This document shows positions 39,701 through 46,830 of a stretch of DNA of 64,000 nt, piece after piece. The position numbers and the translations under genes are program-made. The notes under the pieces are model-generated. The model made no database searches, was not told the origin of the DNA, and was given only the letters and a program-made list of their open reading frames with translations. The stretch comes from Alligator mississippiensis. Taxonomy: Eukaryota > Chordata > Crocodylia > Alligatoridae. Within the stretch, counting starts at the first letter, position 1, and every line of letters starts with the position of its first letter. Location of the stretch: positions 1,875,001-1,939,000 of the forward strand of contig NC_081828.1 in NCBI RefSeq assembly GCF_030867095.1, given 5' to 3'.

Positions 39701-42601
39701 TCCCATTGTGGTCTTGGCCCCTCTTTTTGGCTGTGTTTCAGCCCTGAAGCAAACTTCCTGCAGCGGGTGGGTTGTTTTTTTTTTACAGACCCCTGAAAAG
39801 TGGGGTTTGTAATGGAAAAGCTGAGGTGGGCGCTCCTGTGGCCCACACGGCTCTTGCACATCAAGGCTTTTCTACCAAGGAGGGATGAAAGGAGCAGAAG
39901 GACCTGGAAGAAAGAAAAAAAGAAACGGCCGACAGGTGTGACTTGTTACGGTGCCGCATTTTTATTTCAAGGGGAAAGTTTTTAGTAAGTCCAGCTGGCA
40001 GGTGAGCTGGGGAGGTGTGGGGAGCACATACCTTCCCTGCTCCCAGTGCCAGCGCACGAGAGAGGACGGCTTTAATCGCCCCTTGTAACAAATAGAGCGC
40101 GCCACTGAAAAAGGGGCCAGGGCAAGGAGCAGAGTCGTAAGGGGGAGATTTTTTTTTGGTCTTTCAGAAAAAACCCAGTGCTTAGAAGTCGGGGCTCTGA
40201 CCCCGGCACGCGTGGGGTGGGGCGAGGACGCCGGCCAGCAGGAAGAACTCTTGAGGGTCATTTGCACCTGCACTATTTAATGCCCAAGCGGGCACGGAGC
40301 CACACGCACAGCCAGCCCGCCGGCGGGACCTCTGGGCTTGAGCGTCCATGCTGCAGACAACAGCCTCGGGCACATCACCCCGCCCTGGGCACAGGTGACG
40401 TGCCACCCGCTGCCGCCGCTGTAAAAGAGCCCATGTCCAGGCACGAAGCACAGCCGGGCGTTTTTCCCATAGGCCCAGCAGCTGGACCGCGTGGAGACGC
40501 AGCTCCCGCCGTGCGCTGGTGGGCAAGGACGCTGCCGAACGCAGGGTGTGGGAGAGCCTGGAGGCTTCGTGCGAACGCCGGGAGGAAACGGGCAGGCTTC
40601 AGCTGGGCCTCTTCTGCCCCCGGCCTCGGAGCTTCACCGGTGCTGCCCGCCGGCTTCAGGCTGCTTTGACGAGAGCCAGGTTAGGTGACACGGGGACATA
40701 CCAGAAGAGGCCGTTTATCTGCCTGCCGTCCTGGCGTGCCCAGGGCTAGGCCGTCCCCCTGGCTCTGGACCTGGCGCAAGAAGGGCGTTCTCACCAGATC
40801 CCAGCCGGGGGGAAGCGGCACAGGCAGGCCCTTCGGAGCAGGGATCCCCGAGGGAGCTGCCCTCGGCAGGGGCGGCCGTCCCCGCGATCGAGGGCTCCGT
40901 GTGCTCTCCGCCGGGCGTGTTCGAGCGCGCGGCTGTCAGAGCGGTGAGCAGTGCCGTTCTCCCGGGGCAAGCGCCTCCGCCCCCAGCGCCAAGCCGCGTT
41001 CTCCTCCCTCGCCCGGCTCTGGGGCCGCACGTGAAGCAGGTGGTGTGTGCAGAGCCGGGTATTGCTGGGGCAGGGGAGGACCGGCCCAGCCTCATTATAC
41101 AAGGTGTGCAGGCTGGAAAGCACTGCCTCTTCCCTCCCCCACCAGCCCCCAGCTGCTGATCCCCTTTCCTGGAAGCCTGACACGCGGGTGTTTCTCTGTT
41201 GGCTTGGACACGGCTCTGCGCTGGGGCCTGCACGGCCTCGTGGTCGGCTCCCTCTCCTTGCCTGTGCTCCTTGTGAAAGACAAGGAGACAGCCCTCCGTG
41301 CTCAGACGTGCAGGGGAGCACCCAGCCAACCCCGCGCACCATCCTGACGGGTGACGCTGACTGGGCGTCCCCCTGCCTCTGGCCTTACAGGCTGGGCCCC
41401 GTCTCTGCTGGATGGAAAACCCAGAACCAGATGTGCCGTAGCCACCACATCTGGAATGCCTCAGCCCCCTGTGGGTGCTGCCTTTTGCAGCCACTGCCCA
41501 GCATGACGGGATTGTTCGGGGGCAGATGCAAACTTCGGGGCCCCGCACCACCTCTCGCTGCTGGGAGGGCCCCCGAGGACAGAGCCCCCGGGATGTGGGG
41601 TGATGAGGGATTGAAGCTGCGGGGCTGGTGCCTGCGCCCCAAGTTGCAGAGACTGGGTTTAAGGCAACGAGTCTCAGCCAGTGCCTGGGGTGCCGCGGGG
41701 AGCCACGCAGGGTTAGCACCGGCTGGCGTGGAGGCGGGATTCGCACGGGGAACCCAGAGGTTGCACACAGGAATCAACAGTTGTGGTTGTTTCATATTCG
41801 CTGCAACTGCTCTGTGGTCAAAAAACGAGTGAAAACTCAAGGGCTGGTATTTTCCGTGGGGGCCTTGAGTTCCCCGGGGGGCCTGGAGTCTAGGTAGGCT
41901 AAAAAGATTGAGGACCACTGGTTTATGCATTTCCAGGGAAGTACATCAGCTTCTGGAAAGGGGAAAGGGCCTGTCCTGGGCTGCAGAGTCCAGAGCTTTG
42001 CTCTGGGCAAGGAGATGTGGGGGGTGGATGGTAGACGTGGCCATCCCGCTGCTTCCCAGGTCTGACCCTCCCCTGGCAGCAGCACCAGGCAATCCCAGTC
42101 GGGACCAGCTCCACTGCCGAGCCTCACGGCATCTGTCTCCCCCGGGCAGGGCAACGTCTCCTGGGGACCTTGTGGGCCTGGCGTCGGAGGTGCTGAGCAT
42201 CTTCAGCCCGGCGCTTCACGGGGGTCTCGGAGCAGCGTGGCAGGATGGGAGCCCTGCCCTGCTCCCGAGTCCAGCCGCCCAGAGCCCCCCGAGCCGCATC
42301 TCCCCCAGCTGCACGTGTTGGCAGCAGGGTCGGGGGCCACAAAGAGCAGCCCCCATACCCTCAGCATCAGGCGCCGTATGCTCCGAGCTGCTGCGCTGGC
42401 CTCCCCTCCTTCCCCGGGGCCAGGCCCTTGCTCCAGCCCCCGGAGCTGGGCAGGGCAGGGCAGGGGGCAGGCATTGGCCAAGAGGCAGATCTACCCCCCG
42501 TGACGCCCCTCTGTCTCTGTCCCCTGCAGGGTGCCAAGAAGCTCTGCCCTCAGTGCAACACCATCACGTCTCCGGGCGACCTGCGGCGCATCTACTTATG
42601 A
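12652..42601 (+). CDS. RNF220: RNF220, 3' portion of coding region (7 exons, 5' part outside window)
   Basis: Coding exons are 12652-12748, 13845-13931, 15690-15745, 18333-18411, 33883-33991, 35216-35290 and 42530-42601 (575 bp). All introns are GT-AG and every junction keeps phase. The product is the C-terminal part of RNF220, a RING E3 ubiquitin ligase. It has an acidic linker beginning SGFVMCSGKENPDSDADLD, a Ser/Thr-rich stretch, a short coiled coil (EALKARVRELERQL) and a C-terminal RING with pairs CLIC, CWHVHCEEC and CPQC, ending in DLRRIYL. From established work, RNF220 acts with E2 enzymes of the UBE2D type, is linked to SIN3B turnover, beta-catenin stabilisation, Gli/Shh signalling with ZC4H2 and PHOX2 control. 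The protein differs from the human sequence, as I recall it, at only a few residues, for example Thr for Ser after DSY. The large N-terminal coding exons are not in the window. Confidence 0.97.
12749..13844 (+). other. RNF220: RNF220 intron (1.1 kb)
   Basis: GT-AG intron between the acidic-linker exon and the EADIIP exon. I see no repeat or gene in it. Confidence 0.85.
13845..13931 (+). CDS. RNF220: RNF220 coding exon: EADVIPCTGEEPGEAKE
   Basis: The exon follows a TTCAG acceptor and completes the Gln codon begun in the previous exon. It reads YTEADIIPCTGEEPGEAKE then REALRGAVL and ends two bases into an Asn codon at a GTGAGT donor. Ile replaces the Val that I recall in the human protein after EAD. 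The length (87 bp) and phase match the neighbouring exons. Confidence 0.95.
13932..15689 (+). other. RNF220: RNF220 intron (1.76 kb)
   Basis: GT-AG intron. It has a G-run near 14,180. I recognise no element with confidence. Confidence 0.85.
15690..15745 (+). CDS. RNF220: RNF220 coding exon: short Pro/Ser/Thr exon
   Basis: This 56-bp exon follows a TTTGTTTCAG acceptor. It completes Asn and reads GGTPSTRITPEFSKWASD, ending one base into a Glu codon at GTGAGT. It is too short to be found as an open frame and is recognised by protein identity and by phase on both sides. Thr stands where the human protein, as I recall it, has the first Pro of GGPPST. Confidence 0.94.
15845..16995 (+). mobile_element. 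CR1 LINE fragment (reverse transcriptase end and 3' UTR)
   Basis: A sense-strand CR1 of about 1.15 kb, 5'-truncated. It encodes the RT motif YLDFSKAFDMVSHNLLINKL and, after a frame change, a segment reading SADDTKLGG where intact elements have FVDD-type residues around the catalytic Asp pair. Further on it encodes RPHLCPVLGPTSGRIWTVWK-like text and ERLKELGLFSLKKGRLRG, typical of the CR1 C-terminus. It ends AAGTCCCTTCCAGCCCTG then TTCTTATGATGTT. Several frame changes show it is dead. It lies in the RNF220 intron, same strand as the gene. Confidence 0.9.
17366..17530 (+). mobile_element. MIR-like SINE trace
   Basis: AGGGCTTTACAAAGCTGGGC and AGTCTTGCTCAAGGGCACCT follow the order of phrases in MIR/CORE-SINEs (GCTTTACA, then TGACTTGCCCAAGGTCAC). 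Diverged; family uncertain. Confidence 0.4.
18333..18411 (+). CDS. RNF220: RNF220 coding exon: MPSTSNGESSKQE
   Basis: The exon follows a CCCTCCACAG acceptor and completes Glu. It reads MPSTSNGESSKQETMQKTC then KNSDIE, ending two bases into Lys at a GTGAGT donor. It is a polar, Ser-rich linker just before the coiled coil. Thr replaces Ala after KQE compared with the human protein as I recall it. Confidence 0.95.
19970..20270. promoter_or_regulatory. candidate conserved noncoding element
   Basis: Unique AT-rich sequence with GTGATAAAATTGACACAG, CTTTGATCAGATTATTAAAG (TCF/LEF-like and homeobox sites) and CCCATTAGAAATTATAGG. No repeat features. Inference from composition. Confidence 0.35.
20450..21010. 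promoter_or_regulatory. candidate conserved noncoding element
   Basis: A long repeat-free block with TTAAATTAATTGATAACAG, GGCTAAATTGATTCATC, TTTATTGATTGGC, CTGATTAGCATTTTAAGC, CGCTAATCAATCTGAC and TTTTTAATTAACTC. The density of TAAT/ATTA cores suggests homeodomain input. Confidence 0.4.
21690..22110. promoter_or_regulatory. candidate conserved noncoding element
   Basis: Unique sequence with AGCATCTTAATTCACAG, TGTTCAATTTTGC, GTTGTCATAAATTCATTCC, GACATGACGTATGAATG (CRE-like TGACGTA) and TTTATTTAATAATTCTCTAA. It sits upstream of a CpG-rich stretch at 22.2-22.38 kb. Confidence 0.4.
22370..22510. promoter_or_regulatory. candidate conserved noncoding element next to a CpG-rich stretch
   Basis: GACGTCACG (full CRE-like site) at about 22,371 is followed by AAGCATTAAATCCCTTTATA and TAATTATC. 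The preceding 170 bp are rich in CpG. An alternative intragenic promoter or enhancer is possible; neither can be shown from sequence alone. Confidence 0.35.
23600..23900. promoter_or_regulatory. candidate conserved noncoding element
   Basis: Unique block with TTAACTTTAATTTGTGG, ATCGAT at 23653-23658, AAAAATAAATCGTGG and several TTAG/TAAG elements. No repeat similarity noticed. Confidence 0.35.
24770..24975. other. AT-rich block of unknown origin
   Basis: A/T-rich sequence bounded by two similar phrases in direct orientation, TTGACTAGTCAAAAATTG and AGATCAGTCAAAAACTAT. It may be an old transposon remnant or a regulatory block. I could not assign it. Confidence 0.25.
25170..25460. promoter_or_regulatory. 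candidate conserved noncoding element
   Basis: Unique block with GTCAATAAATGCATTCAC, GTGATGCTAATTCC, AGATGCATTATCACGATG and CCAATCAATGACCGTTAATG. The pattern of POU/homeobox-like cores suggests an enhancer. Confidence 0.35.
25645..25970. mobile_element. hAT-like non-autonomous element, old copy
   Basis: TAGTCAAAGAAACAAGTGG, GCTGGCATTTTCCAAGGGG and TGCCTTGAATTTAATGAGG match, with substitutions, TGGTCAAAAAACGAGTG, GCTGGTATTTTCCGTGGGG and GCCTTGAGTTCC in the copy at 41.7-41.92 kb. The repeated GGGGTGCC phrases are typical of reptilian hAT-derived repeats. Ends are not sharply defined. Confidence 0.5.
26370..26560. promoter_or_regulatory. candidate conserved noncoding element
   Basis: Unique AT-rich block with GGCATTTATTTTCTC, GAACTATAATTGCTCAAATG, GGCATATTTAGGC and a TTTTCCAATCATTCCC segment. 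Composition only. Confidence 0.3.
26760..27250. promoter_or_regulatory. candidate conserved noncoding element
   Basis: Unique block with AGCATAATGAATTC, TCATTAAACTC, GTGATATTGCAACAGTG, GAAATAATTCC, ATTGCATTATTCATCAC and GCTATAATTACAGG. A GC-rich spacer lies at 27,050-27,120. Likely more than one element. Confidence 0.35.
27685..27975 (-). mobile_element. CR1/L3-like LINE fragment, antisense, old
   Basis: GGGTCGGACCCCAGGTCCG, CCACGTCTGGTGGCAACGAG, GTGAAGCACAACTTCCTTGT and TTCGTTTTAAACTTCCCG follow the order of a diverged antisense CR1/L3 segment common in reptile genomes. No coding potential remains. Confidence 0.5.
28890..29085 (-). mobile_element. hAT-like element with internal tandem units, minus orientation
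   Basis: TCTGCCGCTCTGCTTTCTG, CTCCCTGCCTGGTCTGCTGC and GTGTGCCACGGTTTGGCCAC are the reverse complement of phrases in the 50.09-50.46 kb element (GCAGAAAGCAGAGCAGCAG, GGCCAACCCGCGGCGTGCG). Both appear to be one family with a variable number of internal units. Confidence 0.5.
29130..29400. promoter_or_regulatory. strong candidate conserved noncoding element
   Basis: A repeat-free, evenly AT-rich stretch with GGGATATCAAGTGTCAAAAG, CCCATGAAATTTTACGGGC, TGCATTTAATCAGCGC, AAAATTTATGGAATG, GCGGCCATTTATGAAG and CGAAATAAACAAACC (forkhead-like). It retains CpG in AT-rich surroundings, which suggests constraint. The most enhancer-like block in the window by eye. Confidence 0.45.
29700..29920. promoter_or_regulatory. 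candidate conserved noncoding element
   Basis: AATCAGAGATAATTTAATTA then ACGG, CAATCGCTCGATTTAATTTG and CATGCTAATGCTTGAC (octamer/homeobox-like). Unique sequence. Confidence 0.35.
31370..31620. promoter_or_regulatory. candidate conserved noncoding element
   Basis: TTAATAAATGTATATTTAAC, GTGATAATAACTAAATCG with ATCGAT at 31424-31429, CCAGCATTGATTGTGC, CTATTGATTGGCC and TTCATTCGTTTAATAC. Unique and AT-rich. Confidence 0.4.
32412..32483. repeat. perfect 72-bp palindrome (two 36-bp arms, no spacer)
   Basis: Each base of 32412-32447 pairs with 32448-32483: the left arm begins GGGTAAATCCGATATC and ends CAACTAAAA, and the right arm begins TTTTAGTTG and ends GATATCGGATTTACCC. The right arm runs into a tail (32484-32545, with AGACCAATACGGCTACAACC) that resembles the end of a dispersed reptile repeat, so the left arm looks like an inverted copy of that element's end. 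It would form a strong hairpin in RNF220 pre-mRNA. Confidence 0.85.
32448..32545 (+). mobile_element. tail of a dispersed repeat, family uncertain
   Basis: TAGTTGGTCTAATAAAAGAT, then ATC, CCTTGTCTGCCTGTGTCC and TTAGACCAATACGGCTACAA form a phrase order that I recall as recurring in reptile genomes. I cannot name the family with confidence. Confidence 0.4.
33883..33991 (+). CDS. RNF220: RNF220 coding exon: coiled coil and start of RING
   Basis: The exon lies 15.5 kb downstream of the previous one, after a CATCTTTTGCAG acceptor. It completes Lys and reads ITEDSAVTTFEALKARVREL, then ERQLSRGDRYKCLICM, ending in phase 0 at GTGAGT. The heptad-like EALKARVRELERQL gives a short coiled coil. CLIC supplies the first zinc-ligand pair of the RING. 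Confidence 0.96.
33992..35215 (+). other. RNF220: RNF220 intron (1.2 kb)
   Basis: GT-AG intron inside the RING-coding region. It contains a short MITE at 34.62-34.72 kb; the rest is unremarkable. Confidence 0.85.
34617..34721. mobile_element. short MITE, hAT-like
   Basis: About 105 bp bounded by imperfect terminal inverted repeats: CATTCCCTTGAAGC on the left and GCTTAGAGGGAACG on the right (11 of 14 pair). The interior is CpG-rich alternating sequence (GTGGCGTGCGCAGCCACGC). The CCCTCTAAGC-type terminus is familiar from reptile hAT-derived repeats. No clear target duplication. Confidence 0.5.
35216..35290 (+). CDS. RNF220: RNF220 coding exon: central RING segment
   Basis: The 75-bp, phase-0 exon follows a CTCTCCGCAG acceptor and reads DSYTMPLTSIQCWHVHCEEC then WLRTL, ending at GTGAGG. 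It carries the central RING ligands in CWHVHCEEC. Thr replaces the Ser of the human DSYSMP as I recall it. Confidence 0.96.
36640..37250. promoter_or_regulatory. candidate regulatory block with CpG-rich core
   Basis: AT-rich islands (CGCAATTTATTAAAGC, TTTCTAATGTAACC, TGATCAAAGTCAATGTG, TTTATGAATTTAATGG, GTTCTAATTAAGG, GTAATAATCACC, GCAATAAACAATTTG) alternate with a GC-rich core that includes a C-run joined to a G-run at 37,059-37,078. Enhancer or alternative promoter; undecided from sequence. Confidence 0.4.
38235..38290 (+). mobile_element. MIR-like fragment
   Basis: GATAGGGAAACTGAGGCACG matches the core phrase of MIR SINEs (GGGGAAACTGAGGCAC). Only about 50 bp is recognisable. Confidence 0.4.
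38783..39225 (+). mobile_element. CR1 LINE 3' fragment
   Basis: It encodes the end of the CR1 ORF (GLEERPRELGSFSLQKRRPR, then a stop) and contains the usual 3' phrases GTTGGATATTAGGAAAAACT, GGAGGTTTTTAAACC, GCAGGGGTTGGACTAG and CCTTTCCAGCCCTGATTTTC. It ends near TAGGATTCTG. Sense orientation within RNF220. Confidence 0.88.
39500..39690. promoter_or_regulatory. candidate conserved noncoding element
   Basis: Unique block with CCTAACGAATTAGTGG, TCGTTAACTTC, GAGCGATTAGCC and CAAATCGTAATTAAG. Motif-based guess. Confidence 0.3.
41655..41928. mobile_element. hAT-like non-autonomous element
   Basis: The left end has GAGTCTCAGCCAGTGCC and the right end reads AAAGATTGAGGACCACTGG, whose reverse complement CCAGTGGTCCTCAATCTTT is the familiar CAGTGGTTCTCAA terminus of hAT-derived repeats. 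The interior matches the copy at 25.65-25.97 kb. Confidence 0.6.
42530..42601 (+). CDS. RNF220: RNF220 last coding exon and stop
   Basis: The exon follows a CCCCTGCAG acceptor, phase 0. It reads GAKKLCPQCNTITSPGDLRR then IYL and TGA at 42599-42601. CPQC is the last zinc-ligand pair of the RING. Ser stands where human has Ala in NTITAPGD as I recall it. The 3' UTR follows directly. Confidence 0.97.
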   Translation, partial: GAKKLCPQCNTITSPGDLRRIYL

Positions 42602-45070
42602 AGGAGGCAGCCGGAGGGCGGGATCCGGCGGCTCGGCCCAGCCCGGCTCCAGCGCCGCGGCGGGAGGACGACGACCGCGACGGCAAGAGACGTTTTTAAC
42701 AGAACCCAATAGACTCCGACCGCGGCCAGGAGGCTGCGGGAGCAGCGGGGACGCCACGGACCGAGCCTGGCCGTGGGACCTCCTTCAGCGACTCCGGTGG
42801 GCAAGCCCCAAACCTTTGGCTGTGACGCCCCCTTTTTAAACCAGTACCCCAGCCCCGTCTCCCCGGCGCTGGATGAGCATCGGAGGGGCGTGCGACCCCT
42901 TCAGAGCAAGGGACCCTTGGCGAGACACGGAGCCAGAACCTGTAACTCGTGCTCTTGGTTCGGTTTTTTTTTTTTTGGTTGTTTTCTGAGTTTCGTTTGG
43001 TTTTTCGTTCCGTTCTGTTTTCCCTTTGGGTTTTTTCGTTCGTGGTGTTCTAGTGACTTAAAAAAAAAAGGTTTAAAAAAGACAAAAAAAAACCTAACCC
43101 CCCTCCCACACACAGGCAGAAATGAAGCACATGTAATATAGACGATATATGTTTACAATGTTGTGTATAAATGGGATAGACTCAAACATTACATACTAAT
43201 AAGTTTCCCTTCCGCCTTTTTTTGGTTGTATTTTTTTTAAAGAAGAAAAAGAGAAAGAAAGAAAAAGAGCAGAGAACATTAAACCCATATTTTTCTTGGT
43301 TCTGCAAAGTTTTGGCATTAAAGTCATTAGTTTAAAAAAAAAAAAAAAGAATATATATACATATATATATAATATAAATGGTTTAATGTTCTGTGGTGTA
43401 TATTTCCTCATTCAGATATGAAGTTAACAGCTCTTAGTAATGGCTGTAGCATCACCCATAACTTACAGGACTTATGGGGAGTAGAGGAGATGGTTTTTTG
43501 TCATTAGTCGTAGCTAATGGGGCTATTTATACTAGGATCCTTTTCCCCCCGGAAGGACAACCGCGGTCATTTCTCAGCAGGGGAGGCGGAGGGCCCTGGC
43601 TCCCGGGCCCGTGGCCTTTCCCACCAGAGACGGCAACGAACTCGGCTGGTCCCAGCCTGCCCCGTGGCCCGCTCCGAGCCCAGCCGCGTCTCCCGGGCTC
43701 CCCCCCAGCACCGCCACCGCTGCCTCGGTTTGTGCCCCGTCGACGGACTCGCTGTGCTGCACGAAGCTGCCCGTGCCCGCCTGCCGCAGGGCGGCCCGCG
43801 GCCTTTTGTCCCCTCCCTGCCGGCTGGGAAAGGCCCCGGGGCCGGGTGCTTCCCGTCTCCCGTCGGGGCGGCGCTGGCTCTACGCCGGTCTCGCCCCGCA
43901 CGGTGTCCCGGCAGGGAGACGCTAGGAACCGTCCCGACTTGTTCTGCACCTGGGGCTTTCCCTTCGCACACCTCGGCAGCCCCGTGCTCCCCGGCCTTCC
44001 AAAACCGCCGCGGGCCAGCGGCGCCGCAGACTCGCCTGCTCGCTCCCGGCTCACGGGGCCGTCTGCGCCCCCCAGGAGCAGAGCTGCGCCGCTTGGCCCG
44101 GCCAGTGTTGCAAGGCTGCGCGGGCACCGCTAAGCCAACGGCCGAGACCTCACCGTGGGCTGCGACGTTGGGGTCTTCTAGCTTTTCCTCCCCACATGTG
44201 AAGTGGCCACGCAAAGACCTGTGTGGGCTGGTGTATAAAGGTGGCTGAAGCAAGCCGTGGCGAGGCACCGGGGTCAGCAGCTCGAGCTGGTTCAAAGGCC
44301 TCTCCTGGGGGTGCCGGGATCTGGCTGCCGGACGTGTGAAAACACCCAGAGCTGCCGTCACGCACGGGCAGACGGTCGCTGGAGCCGGCATCTGGGGGGC
44401 AGCTGGATCTAGCCGCTGGGCGCCCTCCTCGCCTCCATGTAGGCAGCGCTCAGACCCTCCGCACCTTTAGCATGAGGGTTGTAGAAGCAGCCGGGGAGGA
44501 AACATCGCGGCGAGGGAACGTCAGGGCTTTGCTTCGGGGCCGGCACGGGCAGGCCGCGCAGCGTGGCCTTGACCCGGGAAGCGAGTTCGAGGGCGGCGCA
44601 GCGATCCGTGTTGGGGGCGGGGGACAGAGCGGGCGCTCGATGCCCAGGCCGGCTTCTCCCCCCGGTGTGTTGTGGACCAGCAGTGTGCTGTATGTACGTA
44701 GCTGTAAAACCATATGTAACCAGTACCGTTCCTTTCTTTTCATGTAAAGCCATCCCTGTTTCGTCACGGCGCGGGTGGGGGGTGTACGGGAACCGGGGTG
44801 GGGGGGAGTCTCGTCTGGGCCTGCTCTGGAGCCAGCCGCGGCCTGCAGCACGGCATCGCTTCCGCCTCTTCCGCAGGGAGTTTTAAGGAAAAAGGAAATA
44901 ATAAAAAGACGTACGGAGTCGACGATCTTTGCCCAAAGAATCCCAATTGCACACGGTGATATTCCAGTCGTGTCCATGATTGTGTGTCAATGTATATTCT
45001 ATAAAAAGGTACTTGTCATTCCCGTTTGTAAACTACATTTGACATTAATTAAACCAGTATAAATCCTCCC
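42602..45070 (+). other. RNF220: RNF220 3' UTR
   Basis: About 2.4 kb from the stop codon to a final ATTAAA. The first part is GC-rich. From 42,960 to 43,420 it has poly-T, poly-A and AT-dinucleotide tracts and the candidate signal ATTAAA at 43317-43322, which could end a short form. A very GC-rich stretch (43,550-44,650) follows. The last 400 bp return to AT-rich sequence with AATAAA at 44900-44905 and ATTAAA at 45048-45053. The end point near 45,070 is inferred from that last signal and the change in base composition just after it. Confidence 0.7.
45048..45053 (+). terminator. RNF220: distal polyadenylation signal of RNF220 (ATTAAA)
   Basis: ATTAAA lies in an AT-rich block just before GC-rich intergenic sequence. 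Cleavage would be expected about 15-25 bases downstream. AATAAA at 44900-44905 and ATTAAA at 43317-43322 are alternative sites. Confidence 0.55.
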
Positions 45071-45984
45071 GTCTCTGCCTCCCTTCTCCACGCTGGGCCC
45101 TAGCCCCCGGCGCGGCGCGGGGTGGGCTCTGGGCGTGGGATCATACAGGCCTTGCAGCCGCTCGGGGAGAAGCAGCCGGGCCCTGGAGAGCAGCAGCGAC
45201 CTCCCAGGGAGAAGATCCCACTGCTCCCACCACATCTACCACGGGCACGACGGCAGTGGGAGCAACCAGGGGGCAAGGAAACCATTCTCCCTGGCACGGC
45301 TGGGCCCGAGCAGCGTCGTCCCGAGGTGGCTGGTGTCCCCCAATGCGCCGGAGGCCGAAGTGGCTGGTTTTGCACCAGCTGGAGGCTGCAGCACCTGGGG
45401 ATGAATCTGCTGCGAGGCTCTGAGCTCCAGCAGCCGGGAGATGCAGCCCCAGGCTGGGCTGGGTGTTGCTGCGAGCCAGGCGGAGAGGGATGTGCGGTCT
45501 GAGCCCCGCCATGCATCCATCCCGCTATGCCCCTGCAAGGTGAGCAGGAGACGGGCGGGTGTGAGTTCGGGCTTCCCCCCACGTCCAGGCGACGGGTGCT
45601 AGATGTGCCCGGGCTCGGACATGCCAGCGGTGGACCATGCACACGCTGCTTTGTCAGGGCAGGGTGGCCGGCAGCTCCCGGGGGCTGAGCCCAGGGGAGG
45701 GGGAAGCAGCCCCAGGACGCCCCCTTCATTGCAGCAGGGCCAGCCCCCCCCACGCCAGCTCCTCTGTGCCACAGCTCGACCAAGAGGAGACTCTCCAGTG
45801 ACGCTTAGCAGTACAGGGCACGTGAAACGCACTGACTGGCTCCCATCAGCAGCAGGGAGCTGTCTCGCACACAACACACACACACGTGGCCTGACCCAGC
45901 TGAGGTGGGGTCATGGTGCAGTGATGCCGACACCAGTCTCAGACCCCACTTCCACACCAGACCCGCCTGGGCATCATCCGTGCA

Positions 45985-46082
45985 CAGGGAGCCTCTCCAC
46001 CGCTCTAGGTGTTGCAAGGTGACTTGCCCGAGGCCACAGAAGCAGGCAGTGGCAGAGCCCAGCCGGAACCCAGGTGCCCCAT
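45985..46082 (+). mobile_element. MIR SINE fragment
   Basis: GCAAGGTGACTTGCCCGAGG then CCACAGAAGCAGGCAGTGG, CAGAGCCCAGCCGGAACCCA follows the MIR consensus closely (TGACTTGCCCAAGGTCACA, GTGGCAGAGCC, GAACCCAGG). Confidence 0.7.
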
Positions 46083-46719
46083 CCCCAGGCTGGGTGTAAA
46101 GGGAGCAAGGAGGAGGCAGCCGCCTGCCAGGGGCTCTGCCCAGCTGCTGCGGGCGAGTGCCTGGGTGGTTCACGGGGGGTGTCCAGCCCCGCGGCCCCCA
46201 GCCTGGACGAGGGGGTGGGATGCACTGGGGCACCTGGAGGTTGCACGCAGCTCGGCTGGCCTGAGCGCAGCCAGGAGCTGAGCGTCCAGCCCCTGGGCCC
46301 GCAGCTGTCCTGGGGGAGCCCAGGCCGGGGGTGACCCCTGCAGCCGCCCAAGCTGGACGGGGCGGGTGGGGGTCGTGGTCCTGGCGCTGCAAGGTGGGGC
46401 ACTGCTGGCCCCTGCTGGCAGGAACGGGCTTTGCAGCAGCTGGGACAGGGCTGGGGGTCCCCCCCCAATGCACCACCCCGCTTCCCATCAGGGAAAGGAC
46501 CCAGGCATCCTGCACCCCGGACCCCTGCATTGGGGGTGGGGGGGGGGATTAGCTTGGCTTCAACACACCTGCCAAGCGTGACCATGAGCCTGAGAGCAGT
46601 GGGGGGCAGTTTGAGCCCCCAGCGCCGGGCATGGCAAGGCTGGGGGTCCCCTGGGTCCCCAGTGCTGCTGAAGGGGGGGCAAGCATCCCCTTCCTCCCAG
46701 CCCAGCCCTGAGAAAGCGA

Positions 46720-46830
46720 TTAGCATTGACCAGCATCCAGCTGCCCCCGGCCTGGAGAGGTCAGAGGTCAACGCCGGGCGGGGGGCAGGTTCGATAATGA
46801 AGTCACAGCAGCTGCATTATTTTGCCGTTT
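46720..46830. promoter_or_regulatory. candidate conserved noncoding element
   Basis: AAAGCGATTAGCATTGACC, GAGGTCAGAGGTCAACGCC (two AGGTCA-like nuclear receptor half-sites), GATAATGAAGTCACAG and GCTGCATTATTTTGCCG within GC-rich DNA. Motif-based. Confidence 0.35.

Larger units (their letters stand above)
35291..42529 (+). other. RNF220: RNF220 last intron (7.2 kb)
   Basis: It holds a strong candidate regulatory block (36.64-37.25 kb), a CR1 3' fragment (38.78-39.22 kb), an AT-rich block near 39.5-39.7 kb and a hAT-like element (41.66-41.93 kb). The 40.2-41.3 kb part is GC- and CpG-rich with long chance open frames on both strands; I see no protein family in them. Confidence 0.8.

Noticed and set aside
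40715-41746. 343-codon open frame on the minus strand
   Set aside because: It lies in CpG-rich intron sequence where stops are rare, overlaps long frames on both strands, and shows no domain or conserved motif.
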